This document shows positions 27,728 to 38,760 of a stretch of DNA of 64,000 bases, one piece after another. Source of the DNA: Mesorhizobium sp. M7A.F.Ca.US.008.03.1.1. GTDB taxonomy: Bacteria > Pseudomonadota > Alphaproteobacteria > Rhizobiales > Rhizobiaceae. Numbering within the stretch: position 1 is the stretch's first letter; each line of letters begins with the position of its first letter. The stretch lies in the NCBI RefSeq assembly GCF_003997495.1, contig NZ_RZRU01000018.1, positions 62,001 to 126,000 on the forward strand, written 5' to 3'. The notes under the pieces are model-generated. The model was not told the origin of the DNA, did no database searches, and saw only the letters and a program-made list of their open reading frames with translations. The position numbers and the translations under genes are program-made.

Positions 27728-28777
27728 CTACCTCTCCCCCGGCCGGCCTGTACCGGGAAGTGTTGGGCCGGGAAGCTTTGGAAGGCCGAAAATCGAAAAG
27801 TCGCTGCTGCGCGCCGGCGCCTCGGTGCGGATCGCCGCGCGCAGCCTGGCCGAACGAGCGCGCGGATTGGCCGCCACCTCGGCATCGCCGGCCGTCTCGC
27901 CGCCACCCGCCTTGCGGAAGGTCGCGGTGCGCGCATGCGCCTCGGGCAGGTGACGCGAGCCGGTCGCGACGTCTGCCCGGTCGGCGATGAAACGCTTGAC
28001 GATGCGGTCTTCCAGCGAATGGAACGTCACCACGGCGAGCCGTCCGCCCGGTTTCAGAGCGCGTTCGGCGGCAAACAAGGCCTTGGCCAGTTCGCCAAGC
28101 TCGTCATTGACGAAGATGCGCAGCGCCTGGAAGACACGCGTCGCCGGATGGATCTTGTCCTTCGGGGCGCGACCGACATGCGTCTCGATGGCGTCGGCGA
28201 GTTCCAGCGTGCGCTCGAACGGACGCTTTTCGCGGCGCGCCTCGATCATCCGGGCGATGCGTCCGGCATGGCGCTCCTCGCCGAGGAAGCCGAAGATACG
28301 GGCAAGATCGCCTGGCTTGAAGGAATTGACGACATCGGCGGCGCTGAGGCCCGATTGCGCCATGCGCATGTCGAGCGGTCCGTCGGCGCGGAACGAAAAC
28401 CCGCGCTCCGCCTGGTCGAGCTGCATCGAGGACACGCCGATGTCGAGCACGATCCCGTCGGCGCTCTCGACATGTTCGTCCAGCGTCGAGAACGGCGCCT
28501 GCACCAGCCGCAGCCGGCCGCCCGACTGCGCTTCCAGATCGCGCCCGGCAGCGATTGCGTCCGGATCGCGGTCGATCGCCACCACCGAGGCGCCCGTTGC
28601 CAGAATGGCCTTGGTATAGCCGCCGGCGCCGAACGTGCCGTCGATGATGATGTCGCCCTGCGCGGGCGCCAGCGCTTCGAGCACTTCGGCAAGGAGGACC
28701 GGAATGTGGCGGGCCGATCCGCCAACGGCGTGCCCATCTACGGCGCGAGGAAGGTCATCGCCGTGGCCTGCCGTCAT
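27728..28777 (-). CDS. rsmH: 16S rRNA (cytosine1402-N4)-methyltransferase RsmH
   Basis: RsmH methylates N4 of C1402 in 16S rRNA. The ATG at 28777 overlaps the mraZ stop as ATGA and gives 349 residues starting MTAGHGDDL. The protein shows HIPVLLAEVLEAL, the SAM motif DGTFGAGGYTKAIL, DIGVSSMQLDQAERGFSF, and the C-terminal VVTFHSLEDRIVKRF. These are the standard RsmH (MraW) signatures. It is the second gene of the cluster, as in most bacteria. Confidence 0.97.
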   Translation of the reverse strand: MTAGHGDDLPRAVDGHAVGGSARHIPVLLAEVLEALAPAQGDIIIDGTFGAGGYTKAILATGASVVAIDRDPDAIAAGRDLEAQSGGRLRLVQAPFSTLDEHVESADGIVLDIGVSSMQLDQAERGFSFRADGPLDMRMAQSGLSAADVVNSFKPGDLARIFGFLGEERHAGRIARMIEARREKRPFERTLELADAIETHVGRAPKDKIHPATRVFQALRIFVNDELGELAKALFAAERALKPGGRLAVVTFHSLEDRIVKRFIADRADVATGSRHLPEAHARTATFRKAGGGETAGDAEVAANPRARSARLRAAIRTEAPARSSDFSIFGLPKLPGPTLPGTGRPGER

Positions 28778-29232
28778 TCCGGTCGCTCCCCAGGCTTCGT
28801 CCCCTGCCGAAGCTGCAAAAGCCGTGCGCGCGCCTGCGCCCCATAGGCGGCAAGCCGTCCCGGCTCCCAGATCTGAAAGAAATTGCCGCGCCCGACAAAG
28901 GCCACTTCGGCCGAAATGCCCGTGTGTTCGCGCAGGAAATCGCTCATCGTGATGCGGCCATCCTGGTCGAGCTTCAAGAAGGTTCCGTCGCCATGGCAGA
29001 AGAACGACATATCGTCCGCTGTCTGCAGGAAGGGATCCTCGAGCGCTATGCGCTGCTCGTAGCGGTCGAGCAGATCGAGCCCGCCGACATCCATCGCCGG
29101 CAGATCCAGGCAGCGCAGCCCATAGAGTTCCGAATAGCCGCGCTTCTGCACGACGGCACGGAAATGCGCGGGAACGGACACCCGTCCCTTCGCATCGATC
29201 CTGCTCACCGTGTTTGACAGAAACCGGTCCAT
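28774..29232 (-). CDS. mraZ: Transcriptional regulator MraZ
   Basis: MraZ is an AbrB-like DNA-binding protein that forms rings and represses the mra/dcw promoter in E. coli. The ATG at 29232 gives 152 residues starting MDRFLSNTVSRIDAKGRVSVP, with a second copy of the MraZ fold in the C-terminal half (FLKLDQDGRITM). It is the first gene of the division cluster. Four TGGG-like repeats with 10-base spacing lie 186 bases upstream and are the likely operator. Confidence 0.96.
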   Translation of the reverse strand: MDRFLSNTVSRIDAKGRVSVPAHFRAVVQKRGYSELYGLRCLDLPAMDVGGLDLLDRYEQRIALEDPFLQTADDMSFFCHGDGTFLKLDQDGRITMSDFLREHTGISAEVAFVGRGNFFQIWEPGRLAAYGAQARARLLQLRQGTKPGERPE

Positions 29233-29642
29233 TGAACACTGCAGCCGCTTGCGCCGCCGCACCCCTCTCCATCTTGTCGCACGCGCCGCCGCAGCGCGCT
29301 CCCTGCCCCATATCAGCCTCGTCCGCACAAGCAAAAACCGGCAAACGCGCAGCCGCCGCGGCTGCTCGATTGGCGTACGCTTTACCCTGACACGGAACGA
29401 AGGCTTTGATGTCTAGATGGGGTATCATGGGACACTATGGGCGTCAACGGGAATAGGCTTCACAAACACGCGCGCCGCGACCAAGGAGAGCAGCCGTGAC
29501 GGCACGTCTCGTCTTTATGGTCTATTAAGCCTAACGAAGCGTTTAGAGCCGTCTGGCCCAACCGGACGCGCCTTGCCGCGAACCGCTACCGGGCATAGCG
29601 TCTCGCCAAATCTCGTCGGTCGCAAACAGGGTTGGAAATTCG
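29233..29642. other. Intergenic region between divergent mraZ and the PLP enzyme gene
   Basis: These 410 bases contain the promoter region of the division cluster and that of the divergent PLP enzyme. The four MraZ-type repeats lie in the middle at 29418-29452. The part near mraZ is very GC-rich. I see no protein gene. A tiny frame beginning GTG near 29489 after an AGGAGAG would encode only about 10 residues and might be a leader peptide, but this is weak. Confidence 0.5.
29418..29452 (+). promoter_or_regulatory. Putative MraZ operator, four repeats at 10-base period
   Basis: TGGGG, TGGGA, TGGGC and CGGGA start at 29418, 29428, 29438 and 29448. Known E. coli MraZ sites are TGGGN repeats with five-base spacers, which gives the same 10-base period. 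They read in the direction opposite to mraZ, towards the PLP enzyme gene, so orientation relative to the controlled promoter is unresolved. Confidence 0.75.
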
Positions 29643-30758
29643 ATGTCTGAAACAGCAAAGTCACGCGCGGCAGCACTTCCCCATTTGCGTCGCAGCCGGC
29701 TTGCAATGGGCGATTCCATCCCGCTGCCGCTGACCATGGCCGCCATTTTTCACGCGCCCGGCGACGCTACCGGCTTCAACCAGTACGGCCGCTTCAGCAA
29801 CCCGACCTGGGATGCGGTTGAACATATGCTGGCCCATCTGGAGGACGCGCCCTGCGTCGCCTTCCCTTCCGGAATGGCGGCAATCTCGGCGGCGTTTTTT
29901 GCCGTGCTCAAAGCCGGCGACCGTATCCTGCTGCCTTCGGACGGCTACCACACGACAAGAGCGCTGGCCGAACGCTTCCTCAAGCCGCTCGGCATCACCT
30001 ACGACGTCAGGCCGACCTCGACCTTCCTCGATGGCGGCTTCGATGGCTATCGCCTCGCCTTTGTCGAAACCCCTGCCAATCCGGGGCTGGATATCTGCGA
30101 TATCGCCGCCGTTGCCGATGCTGTTCACAAAGCCGGCGCGATCCTTGTCGTCGACAACACGACCATGACGCCCTTCGGCCAGCGGCCGCTCGACCATGGC
30201 GCCGATGTTGTCGTTGCCGCCGACACCAAGGCACCCAATGGCCACTCCGACGTGCTGTTCGGCCATGTGGCCAGCCGCAACGCCGATATCATCGCCGCCG
30301 TGACCGGCTGGCGCGAGGTTTCCGGCAGCATTCCCGGGCCGTTCGAGGCCTGGCTGGTGCATCGCGGCCTCGAAACACTGGATGTGCGCTTCGACCGCAT
30401 GTGTTCCTCGGCGGAGGTCATCGCGCGGCGGCTGCAGGGCCACAGGGCAATCAGCGGCCTGCGTTATCCTGGACTGGAAGGCGATCCGTCGCACAACCTT
30501 GCCCGCGCCCAGATGGAGCGCTTCGGTTTCCTCATCTCTTTCGAGCTCGCCTCGGAGGACAAGGCCGAGGATTTTATCAACAATTGCGAACTGATGCAGG
30601 CCGCGACATCCTTCGGCGGCGTCCACACCTCCGCCGAGCGGCGCTTGAAGCGAGGCGATGCGGTTTCCGCTGGCTTCGTTCGCCTCTCGGTTGGCTGCGA
30701 ACCGGTGGACGAGCTCTGGAAGGCGATCGAGACGTCGCTGGACAAAATCAGCGGGTGA
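29643..30758 (+). CDS. PLP-dependent Cys/Met metabolism enzyme (cystathionine gamma-lyase-like)
   Basis: A member of the trans-sulfuration family (MetB, MetC, MetY, MegL fold). The 371-residue protein shows the PLP-pocket segment FPSGMAAISAA, the substrate-loop YGRFSNPTWDA, VETPANPGLDICDI, VVDNTTMTPFGQ, and the Schiff-base lysine in ADTKAPNGHSD (about Lys196). Lys is followed by APNGHSD rather than the usual YIGGHSD, a divergence that prevents naming the exact reaction. It stands alone, divergent from mraZ. Cystathionine gamma-lyase or a related lyase is the best guess. Confidence 0.87.
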   Translation: MSETAKSRAAALPHLRRSRLAMGDSIPLPLTMAAIFHAPGDATGFNQYGRFSNPTWDAVEHMLAHLEDAPCVAFPSGMAAISAAFFAVLKAGDRILLPSDGYHTTRALAERFLKPLGITYDVRPTSTFLDGGFDGYRLAFVETPANPGLDICDIAAVADAVHKAGAILVVDNTTMTPFGQRPLDHGADVVVAADTKAPNGHSDVLFGHVASRNADIIAAVTGWREVSGSIPGPFEAWLVHRGLETLDVRFDRMCSSAEVIARRLQGHRAISGLRYPGLEGDPSHNLARAQMERFGFLISFELASEDKAEDFINNCELMQAATSFGGVHTSAERRLKRGDAVSAGFVRLSVGCEPVDELWKAIETSLDKISG

Positions 30759-30767
30759 GCGGATCGG

Positions 30768-31069
30768 TTACGGGTTCAGGTCATCGGCTTCGATCTTGCG
30801 CTTGCCATGCAGCACGCGAATGATCTCGATCGCGTCGTCGCCGACCTATACAATGTGAGATAGTCGCTAACGACCAGATGACGGATGCCGGGCGCAAAAT
30901 CATCGCGCGGTGCGCCTGAGAAAGGGTAAGTTGCCAGCTGTTGCCACCGTGCCTCGAAGCGATCGAGCAACCGGTCGGCTGCAACTTCGTTGTCGTGCGC
31001 AATATGAAGCCAGATGCCGATCAGGTCGTCTTCAGCACGCGCGGCCCGGACGATAGGCAACAAACTCAT
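30768..31069 (-). pseudogene. RelE/ParE-type toxin gene with a C-terminal frameshift
   Basis: The first 75 or so residues (MSLLPIVRAARAEDDLIGIW to SDYLTLYR) match the ParE/RelE fold. In the present frame the protein then reads SATTRSRSFACC and ends at 30776. In the alternative frame from about 30847 the sequence reads VGDDAIEIIRVLHGKRKIEA and stops at 30768, which is exactly the normal ParE C-terminus. A single base is therefore missing near 30845-30847. The ATG overlaps the antitoxin stop by four bases. Either the toxin is inactivated or this is a sequencing error. Confidence 0.8.
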
Positions 31070-31341
31070 GCTGCGTCATCGGATCGCAAGCGTCTGCGCG
31101 CCTCGGCCTTGATTTCATCCATTGACGCAAACCGCCCCGGCCCGCTATCGATCCCTTCTTGCACCAGTCTGCGTAACTCCTCGATCGTATAACCGAAGAG
31201 GTCGCGTCGGTCCTTCCATTGCCTAAGCGCGTCGCGGATCACCTCGCTCGCCGACGCGTATTCGCCGGCGGCGACCACATCGTCGACCGCCGCCGCCAGT
31301 TCCGGCGAAAGCGTAATGCTGCGTTTGTCGACCTGACCGAT
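31066..31341 (-). CDS. ParD-type antitoxin with a non-standard start codon
   Basis: A ribbon-helix-helix antitoxin that would repress its own operon and neutralise the adjacent toxin. The family N-terminus is readable as GQVDKRSITLSPELAAAVDD followed by ASASEVIRDALRQWKDRR. AAGGAG lies six bases before the codon that should be ATG, but that codon is ATC (31341-31339). The first standard start is a GTG at 31278, which would remove the DNA-binding strand. ATC can initiate weakly, so expression is probably low. Together with the frameshifted toxin this looks like a decaying module. Confidence 0.75.
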   Translation of the reverse strand: MGQVDKRSITLSPELAAAVDDVVAAGEYASASEVIRDALRQWKDRRDLFGYTIEELRRLVQEGIDSGPGRFASMDEIKAEARRRLRSDDAA

Positions 31342-31441
31342 GAGTGGCTCCTTATTCTATTCACCGGCGTGGTACGATTTAATCGCACCGCTTTCAAGGA
31401 AAGCCTCTCTGGCCTGGGTTGACGGTGAATTGACCAGGCAA

Positions 31442-31507
31442 CAAGAGACCTTGAATCAGCAGGCGCGCCCGAGGGCGCAACCTGCTGATTTCAAGAGGTT
31501 TCTCTTG
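31442..31507. repeat. Large imperfect hairpin downstream of rnpB
   Basis: The arms begin CAAGAGACC and end GGTTTCTCTTG and also pair TTGAATCAGCAGG with CCTGCTGATTTCAA, with small bulges; a smaller GCGCCC/GGGCGC hairpin sits at the tip. It lies about 18 bases past the rnpB 3' end and could stop rnpB transcription or be a mobile palindromic element. Confidence 0.6.
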
Positions 31508-31525
31508 ATATCGGGGGAGAAAAAT

Positions 31526-31934
31526 TGCCAGCTGGCCTGTAAGCCGGGTTCTGTATGGCCCCCGCCCCTTGCGAGGCGAGAACGTGGCGGCCATTCATCT
31601 TGGGCGCATGTTGCCATGCGCCTCACGCAACCTACCCGGACGGTGAGCCGGAAACAGCCCTCGAGGGTTTCCCCTCGCACCGTCCCTATTCGGTCTTGCT
31701 CCCGGTGGGGTTTACCGTGCCGCTCCTGTTGCCAGTCGCGCGGTGGGCTCTTACCCCACCCTTTCACCCTTACCCCGAATCCGGCAAGCCGGATCGTGGC
31801 GGTTTTCTTTCTTTGGCACTTTCCCTGGGGTCGCCCCCGCCGGCCATTAACCGGCACCGTGTTTCCATGGAGCCCGGACTTTCCTCACCCACGACCTTTC
31901 GGCGTTTGCGGGTGCGGCCGCCCAGCCAGCTGGC
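31526..31934 (-). ncRNA. rnpB: RNase P RNA
   Basis: The RNA component of RNase P, which matures tRNA 5' ends. On the minus strand the conserved core GAGGAAAGTCCGGGCTCC occurs about 60 bases from the 5' end, and the 3' part carries ACAGAACCCGGCTTA. The two ends carry the matching segments GCCAGCTGGC that form helix P1. The length of about 410 bases fits the bacterial type A RNA. A promoter-like pair lies just upstream, and T-rich sequence follows the 3' end. End points are good to a few bases. Confidence 0.93.
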
Positions 31935-31939
31935 AGAGC

Positions 31940-31969
31940 GTATAAAGGGGTTCACGCCCAAAAACGCAA
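31940..31969 (-). promoter_or_regulatory. Candidate sigma-70 promoter for rnpB
   Basis: On the minus strand TTGCGT (31969-31964) and TTATAC (31945-31940) are 18 bases apart. The predicted start is close to the inferred rnpB 5' end. The element lies between the transglycosylase stop and rnpB. Confidence 0.5.
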
Positions 31970-31983
31970 ACGAAAAAGCAGAC

Positions 31984-32715
31984 TTATGCGGGCGATCCCA
32001 GCGCGGCCATCTGCACCTTGACCTTGCCGCAATAGGCTGCCGAGACGGGGTTCATCCGCGTTGCGGCGTGGCCGGCATTGTATTTCAGAATCGTGCCGCA
32101 GGTCGTGCCGCCACCGAGGCTCCGTGCCATGGCAAGGTATTTCATGCCGTATTTGATGTTGGTGTCGGGATCGAACAGGCCTTTGGCGGAGCCGCTATAG
32201 CCCATCATCCGAGCCGTTGCAGGCTTGATCTGCATCAGGCCGATCTCGCCGGCGCTGCCGACGATGTTGGGCCGATAGTTGCTTTCGATCTTGATAACCG
32301 CCGTGGCGAGCGACACCGGCACGCCTTCGATCGCCGCATAGCGTGCAACGATAGCGGAATACTGACCACTGCTGGCCACCGCCGCCGTCGATGCCGCCGC
32401 GTTCCGGACTCCGATCGACGCCGTTGCCGTCATGTCGACGGTCTTGCGGCCGCGCTTCGTCTGCCTTTTGGCGGTGGACTTCTTCGCTTTGGACCAGCTT
32501 GCCTTTTCCGCTTTGGCGGAAGCCCGCTTCGTCTCCGCCTTGGCGGAAGCCCGCTTTGTTGCCTTGGCGTCGTGGCCTGCCTTGCCGCTTTTTGCGGACA
32601 TCACGGGAAACCCTTGATCGGCCCGCGGGCTGAATGACGCTGCATGCGCCGCACTGAAGGCAAAAGTCATTACGCCGGCAGCAAGAGCTGCCGTTAAAAC
32701 GGTAAATTTCTGCAT
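31984..32715 (-). CDS. Secreted lytic transglycosylase (SLT domain) with a Lys/Ala-rich linker
   Basis: A periplasmic enzyme expected to cleave peptidoglycan glycan strands. The ATG at 32715 gives 243 residues with a signal peptide ending AAHA. A basic linker of about 60 residues with near repeats of KRASAKAE follows. The C-terminal SLT domain carries the catalytic Glu in IKIESNYRP, then GEIGLMQIKPATA and LKYNAGH. The basic linker may bind peptidoglycan or lipopolysaccharide; that is inference. It lies 209 bases after the amidase gene and just before the rnpB promoter. Confidence 0.9.
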   Translation of the reverse strand: MQKFTVLTAALAAGVMTFAFSAAHAASFSPRADQGFPVMSAKSGKAGHDAKATKRASAKAETKRASAKAEKASWSKAKKSTAKRQTKRGRKTVDMTATASIGVRNAAASTAAVASSGQYSAIVARYAAIEGVPVSLATAVIKIESNYRPNIVGSAGEIGLMQIKPATARMMGYSGSAKGLFDPDTNIKYGMKYLAMARSLGGGTTCGTILKYNAGHAATRMNPVSAAYCGKVKVQMAALGSPA

Positions 32716-32924
32716 GTGATCCTGTTCTGTCTGAACCGCGCGAAGATGTTCACGCAGCAACGCCTAACCAACGTCGGAACAACCCGGGGGGCTTGGGGTC
32801 CGACATCTACACGCCAGCCGTTTGACGCCCGAATTGGTGTCAAACAAGGCCAGGCAAGTCACTTTGAGTGACAGCTTGTAACTTAAGGATTGGAAAGAAT
32901 TGCTTGGGAGGGGCCTCCCGGAGC

Positions 32925-33680
32925 TTAGCGCCTCACGGAAGCAAGCAGCCTTTGCAGCGTCCGCAGCGTCGAGCCGTCGGCAACGCCGTCCACCTTGCGC
33001 GGCCGGAAATGTCGTTGGAAAGCTTCTACCACCGCCTCCGTCTGCCGGTCGAAAATCCCGGATATTTCAACGCCATAGCCGTAGAGAGCCAGCATCGACT
33101 GCAACGCTTCGACATCGCCGCCGGTATCGCCGGTTGTCAGAGTGGCGCCTCGCCTGACGGGTGCGGCCGCCACGAGATGGCCCACGCCGGCCTCGAACAG
33201 CGTCCGCCACGGAAACTTCTCGCCGGGATCGATTTTGCGCCCCGGCGCAACGTCGGAATGCGCGAGTACCCGCTCGGCGGCGATCGAATGCCGACCGGCG
33301 ATCCCCCGGCACAGCCCGATCACCGCATCGATCTGCCGCCGGGGAAAACCAGGATAGCCCAGAGAATGTCCCGGATTGACGATCTCGATGCCAACGGAAC
33401 AGGAATTGATGTCGGCACGTCCGAACCACGAACTCTTTCCGGCATGCCAGGCGCGGTCGCTTTCCCTGACCATCTGCACGACATGGCCATTCTCGTGCAC
33501 CAGATAATGCGACGAGACCTCGCTGGCCGGATCGCAAAGCCAGGCCTCGGCCCCGGCGCCGGTCGCCATACCGGTGTAGTGCAGCACGATCATGTCAGGC
33601 CTGGGTGTCTCGCGCCGCGGGCCGAAGTTCGGCGATACCCTGACTTCGGCACGTGGCTCGTCGGGCAGAAAGCCGCTCAT
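32925..33680 (-). CDS. N-acetylmuramoyl-L-alanine amidase with peptidoglycan-binding domain
   Basis: A zinc amidase of the Amidase_2 (AmiD/AmpD-like) family that removes stem peptides from MurNAc. The 251-residue protein has the zinc-ligand His in IVLHYTG, EIVNPGH, and HSDVAPGRKIDPGEKFPW, followed by a C-terminal peptidoglycan-binding domain (GGDVEALQSMLALYGYG). No signal peptide is apparent, so it may act in the cytoplasm on recycled muropeptides, like AmpD. Its ATG overlaps the stop of the TerB-DnaJ gene, suggesting one operon. Confidence 0.9.
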   Translation of the reverse strand: MSGFLPDEPRAEVRVSPNFGPRRETPRPDMIVLHYTGMATGAGAEAWLCDPASEVSSHYLVHENGHVVQMVRESDRAWHAGKSSWFGRADINSCSVGIEIVNPGHSLGYPGFPRRQIDAVIGLCRGIAGRHSIAAERVLAHSDVAPGRKIDPGEKFPWRTLFEAGVGHLVAAAPVRRGATLTTGDTGGDVEALQSMLALYGYGVEISGIFDRQTEAVVEAFQRHFRPRKVDGVADGSTLRTLQRLLASVRR

Positions 33681-34396
33681 GCGTGGCGCAGGCCCCGCTC
33701 GATCATCTCGTAGGCGGCGTTGATCGCCGCCACCCTGGTCGTCGCTATCTTGATGAATTCCTGAGGCAGGCCACGCGCGATCAGCCGGTCGGGATGGTTG
33801 TCGGAAACCAGCTTGCGATAGCGTTTCCTGACCTCGTCGAACGACTTGCCGCGCTCGATGCCAAGCACGACATAGGGATCCCCGGCGCCGAGATTGACGT
33901 GCCGCGCCATGATGGCCTCGTAATGCGCTTCGTCGATGCGGAAAATCTCGGCGATGCGGTGCAGGAAGAGCCCTTCGTGCTCATGCACCAGGCCGTCGGC
34001 CTTGGCGATGTGGAACAGACCGTCGAGTATGTCTTCCAGCATCACGCAATTGGAATGCCCCGAACCGCACATCTGCGCCATCCGCTCGGCATAGGTCTCG
34101 AAACCGGCCACGTCGCGCTGGGCGAGATCGAACAGCCGCGCCACATTGCGCGTCTCCTTTGGCGGCACTTCGAATATTTCCTGGAAGGCGCGCACCTCGT
34201 CCTGGGTGACGATGCCATCGGCCTTGGCCATCTTGGCCGACAGCGCGATCATCGCCACCGAAAAGGCGACACGCCGGCGCAAATCCGCATCGCCGGAGAA
34301 AACCGTGCGCACAGCCTCGACGACGTCGGCGACACCCGACGAGGCTGAGGATGAAACGCGGGTGATGAATTCGCCGAGGCGATCCCAAATCGACAT
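33677..34396 (-). CDS. TerB/DnaJ domain protein (DjlA-like)
   Basis: A co-chaperone-like protein combining an N-terminal TerB domain (about residues 40-145, with AKMAKADGIVTQDEV and HIAKADGLVHEHE) and a C-terminal J domain with the HPD motif in SDNHPDRL. The ATG at 34396 (MSIWDRLGEF) gives 239 residues. Unlike E. coli DjlA I see no clear N-terminal membrane helix. It is the first gene of a short operon with the amidase. J domains stimulate Hsp70 ATPase; its client here is unknown. Confidence 0.9.
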   Translation of the reverse strand: MSIWDRLGEFITRVSSSASSGVADVVEAVRTVFSGDADLRRRVAFSVAMIALSAKMAKADGIVTQDEVRAFQEIFEVPPKETRNVARLFDLAQRDVAGFETYAERMAQMCGSGHSNCVMLEDILDGLFHIAKADGLVHEHEGLFLHRIAEIFRIDEAHYEAIMARHVNLGAGDPYVVLGIERGKSFDEVRKRYRKLVSDNHPDRLIARGLPQEFIKIATTRVAAINAAYEMIERGLRHA

Positions 34397-34515
34397 GGCC
34401 TGCTTCTTAGAGCCACCGCCCCCTCCTATCAAGCCGGGACAGTGCCGCAGGCTCTGCACGACAAATCGATCCGACGCGCAAGAGGGATTAGCCACGGCGC
34501 TCGGACAATATGAGA

Positions 34516-34537
34516 AAGGCCGGCGCGAGCCGGCCTT
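34516..34537 (-). terminator. Hairpin terminator after the small lipoprotein gene
   Basis: Perfect 9-base arms AAGGCCGGC and complement surround GCGA. On the minus strand it is followed by TCTCATATTG, a weak U-tract. It lies 33 bases after the lipoprotein stop. Confidence 0.65.
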
Positions 34538-34569
34538 CCTCATTCATCACACGAAGTACCGCTTGCTCA

Positions 34570-34830
34570 CTACTGCGCGGGCGCAGGAGCTGGTGTTGCC
34601 GGAGCCGGCTCGGCAGGCTTCTCGGGTGTGATGCTCTTCGTAGTCGAATTATCCGTTGCCGGAGGCGTCGCGGCCGGCGGCGTGGCTTCCGGAGTAGCCG
34701 GTTTCATCGGTTCCTCGGCGGCCGGCGGATTGGTGCTCTGGGTGGTGGTGTTGTCCGTACCGCTGTCACTGCAGGCGGCGACGCCAAGCAACGCCAAACC
34801 GGAAACGGACGCGAGAATGAGCTTTTTCAT
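34570..34830 (-). CDS. Small Pro/Thr-rich lipoprotein, unknown function
   Basis: An 86-residue protein with a signal peptide and lipobox GVAAC (Cys20), followed by a low-complexity tail rich in Pro, Ala, Thr and Glu with no recognisable domain. It should be an outer- or inner-membrane-anchored lipoprotein. AAGGAGAG precedes the ATG, and an 8-base-pair hairpin (34851-34870) sits just upstream of that site in the leader, which could affect translation. A terminator follows. I do not recognise a family. Confidence 0.8.
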   Translation of the reverse strand: MKKLILASVSGLALLGVAACSDSGTDNTTTQSTNPPAAEEPMKPATPEATPPAATPPATDNSTTKSITPEKPAEPAPATPAPAPAQ

Positions 34831-34850
34831 TTTGTCTCTCCTTCAACACA

Positions 34851-34870
34851 CGCTCACGTTGCCGTGAGCG
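34851..34870. promoter_or_regulatory. Leader hairpin before the small lipoprotein gene
   Basis: Arms CGCTCACG and CGTGAGCG enclose TTGC, located a few bases upstream of the ribosome-binding site. Possible translational control element or operator; not matched to a known class. Confidence 0.4.
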
Positions 34871-35025
34871 GTCGAAGGACAAATGCGTCAGACGGCCATG
34901 AGTTTCGTAACGTTGCGTTTCCGCATGTAACATCGTCTGGTTCATTTGCGATTGCCGCTCAGGCCGTGGCGAACTAACAGCATGTGCCGAACCACAGATC
35001 GAACAGAAGAGCGCCAGGGGCTGTC

Positions 35026-38676
<3,651 letters not shown>

Positions 38677-38693
38677 GAAGAGGCGTCAACAGG

Positions 38694-38711
38694 CTGTCAC
38701 CGGCCTGTCAT
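38694..38711 (+). promoter_or_regulatory. Pho box upstream of btaA
   Basis: Two direct repeats, CTGTCAC and CTGTCAT, are separated by four bases (CGGC), which is the PhoB-binding half-site pair with 11-base period. The second repeat ends 49 bases before the preferred btaA start. In S. meliloti the btaAB genes are known to be induced by phosphate limitation through PhoB. Confidence 0.85.
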
Positions 38712-38760
38712 GACCCTGAGTTACCCGCTTGCGGCAAAGCAAATGGGGAATCATCTTGCC

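Noticed and set aside
29541..29573. Possible third copy of palindromic element B (TTTAGAGC with CGTCTGG/CCGGACG)
   Set aside because: Similarity is limited to short words, the right end is missing and pairing has a mismatch; too weak to list.
29453..29642. SAM-II riboswitch before the Cys/Met enzyme gene
   Set aside because: I could not find the conserved SAM-II pseudoknot words or spacing; the region shows only scattered short pairings.
38710..38760. Longer btaA reading frame starting at ATG 38710
   Set aside because: That ATG lies inside the Pho box, has no ribosome site and would precede the PhoB-dependent transcript start.
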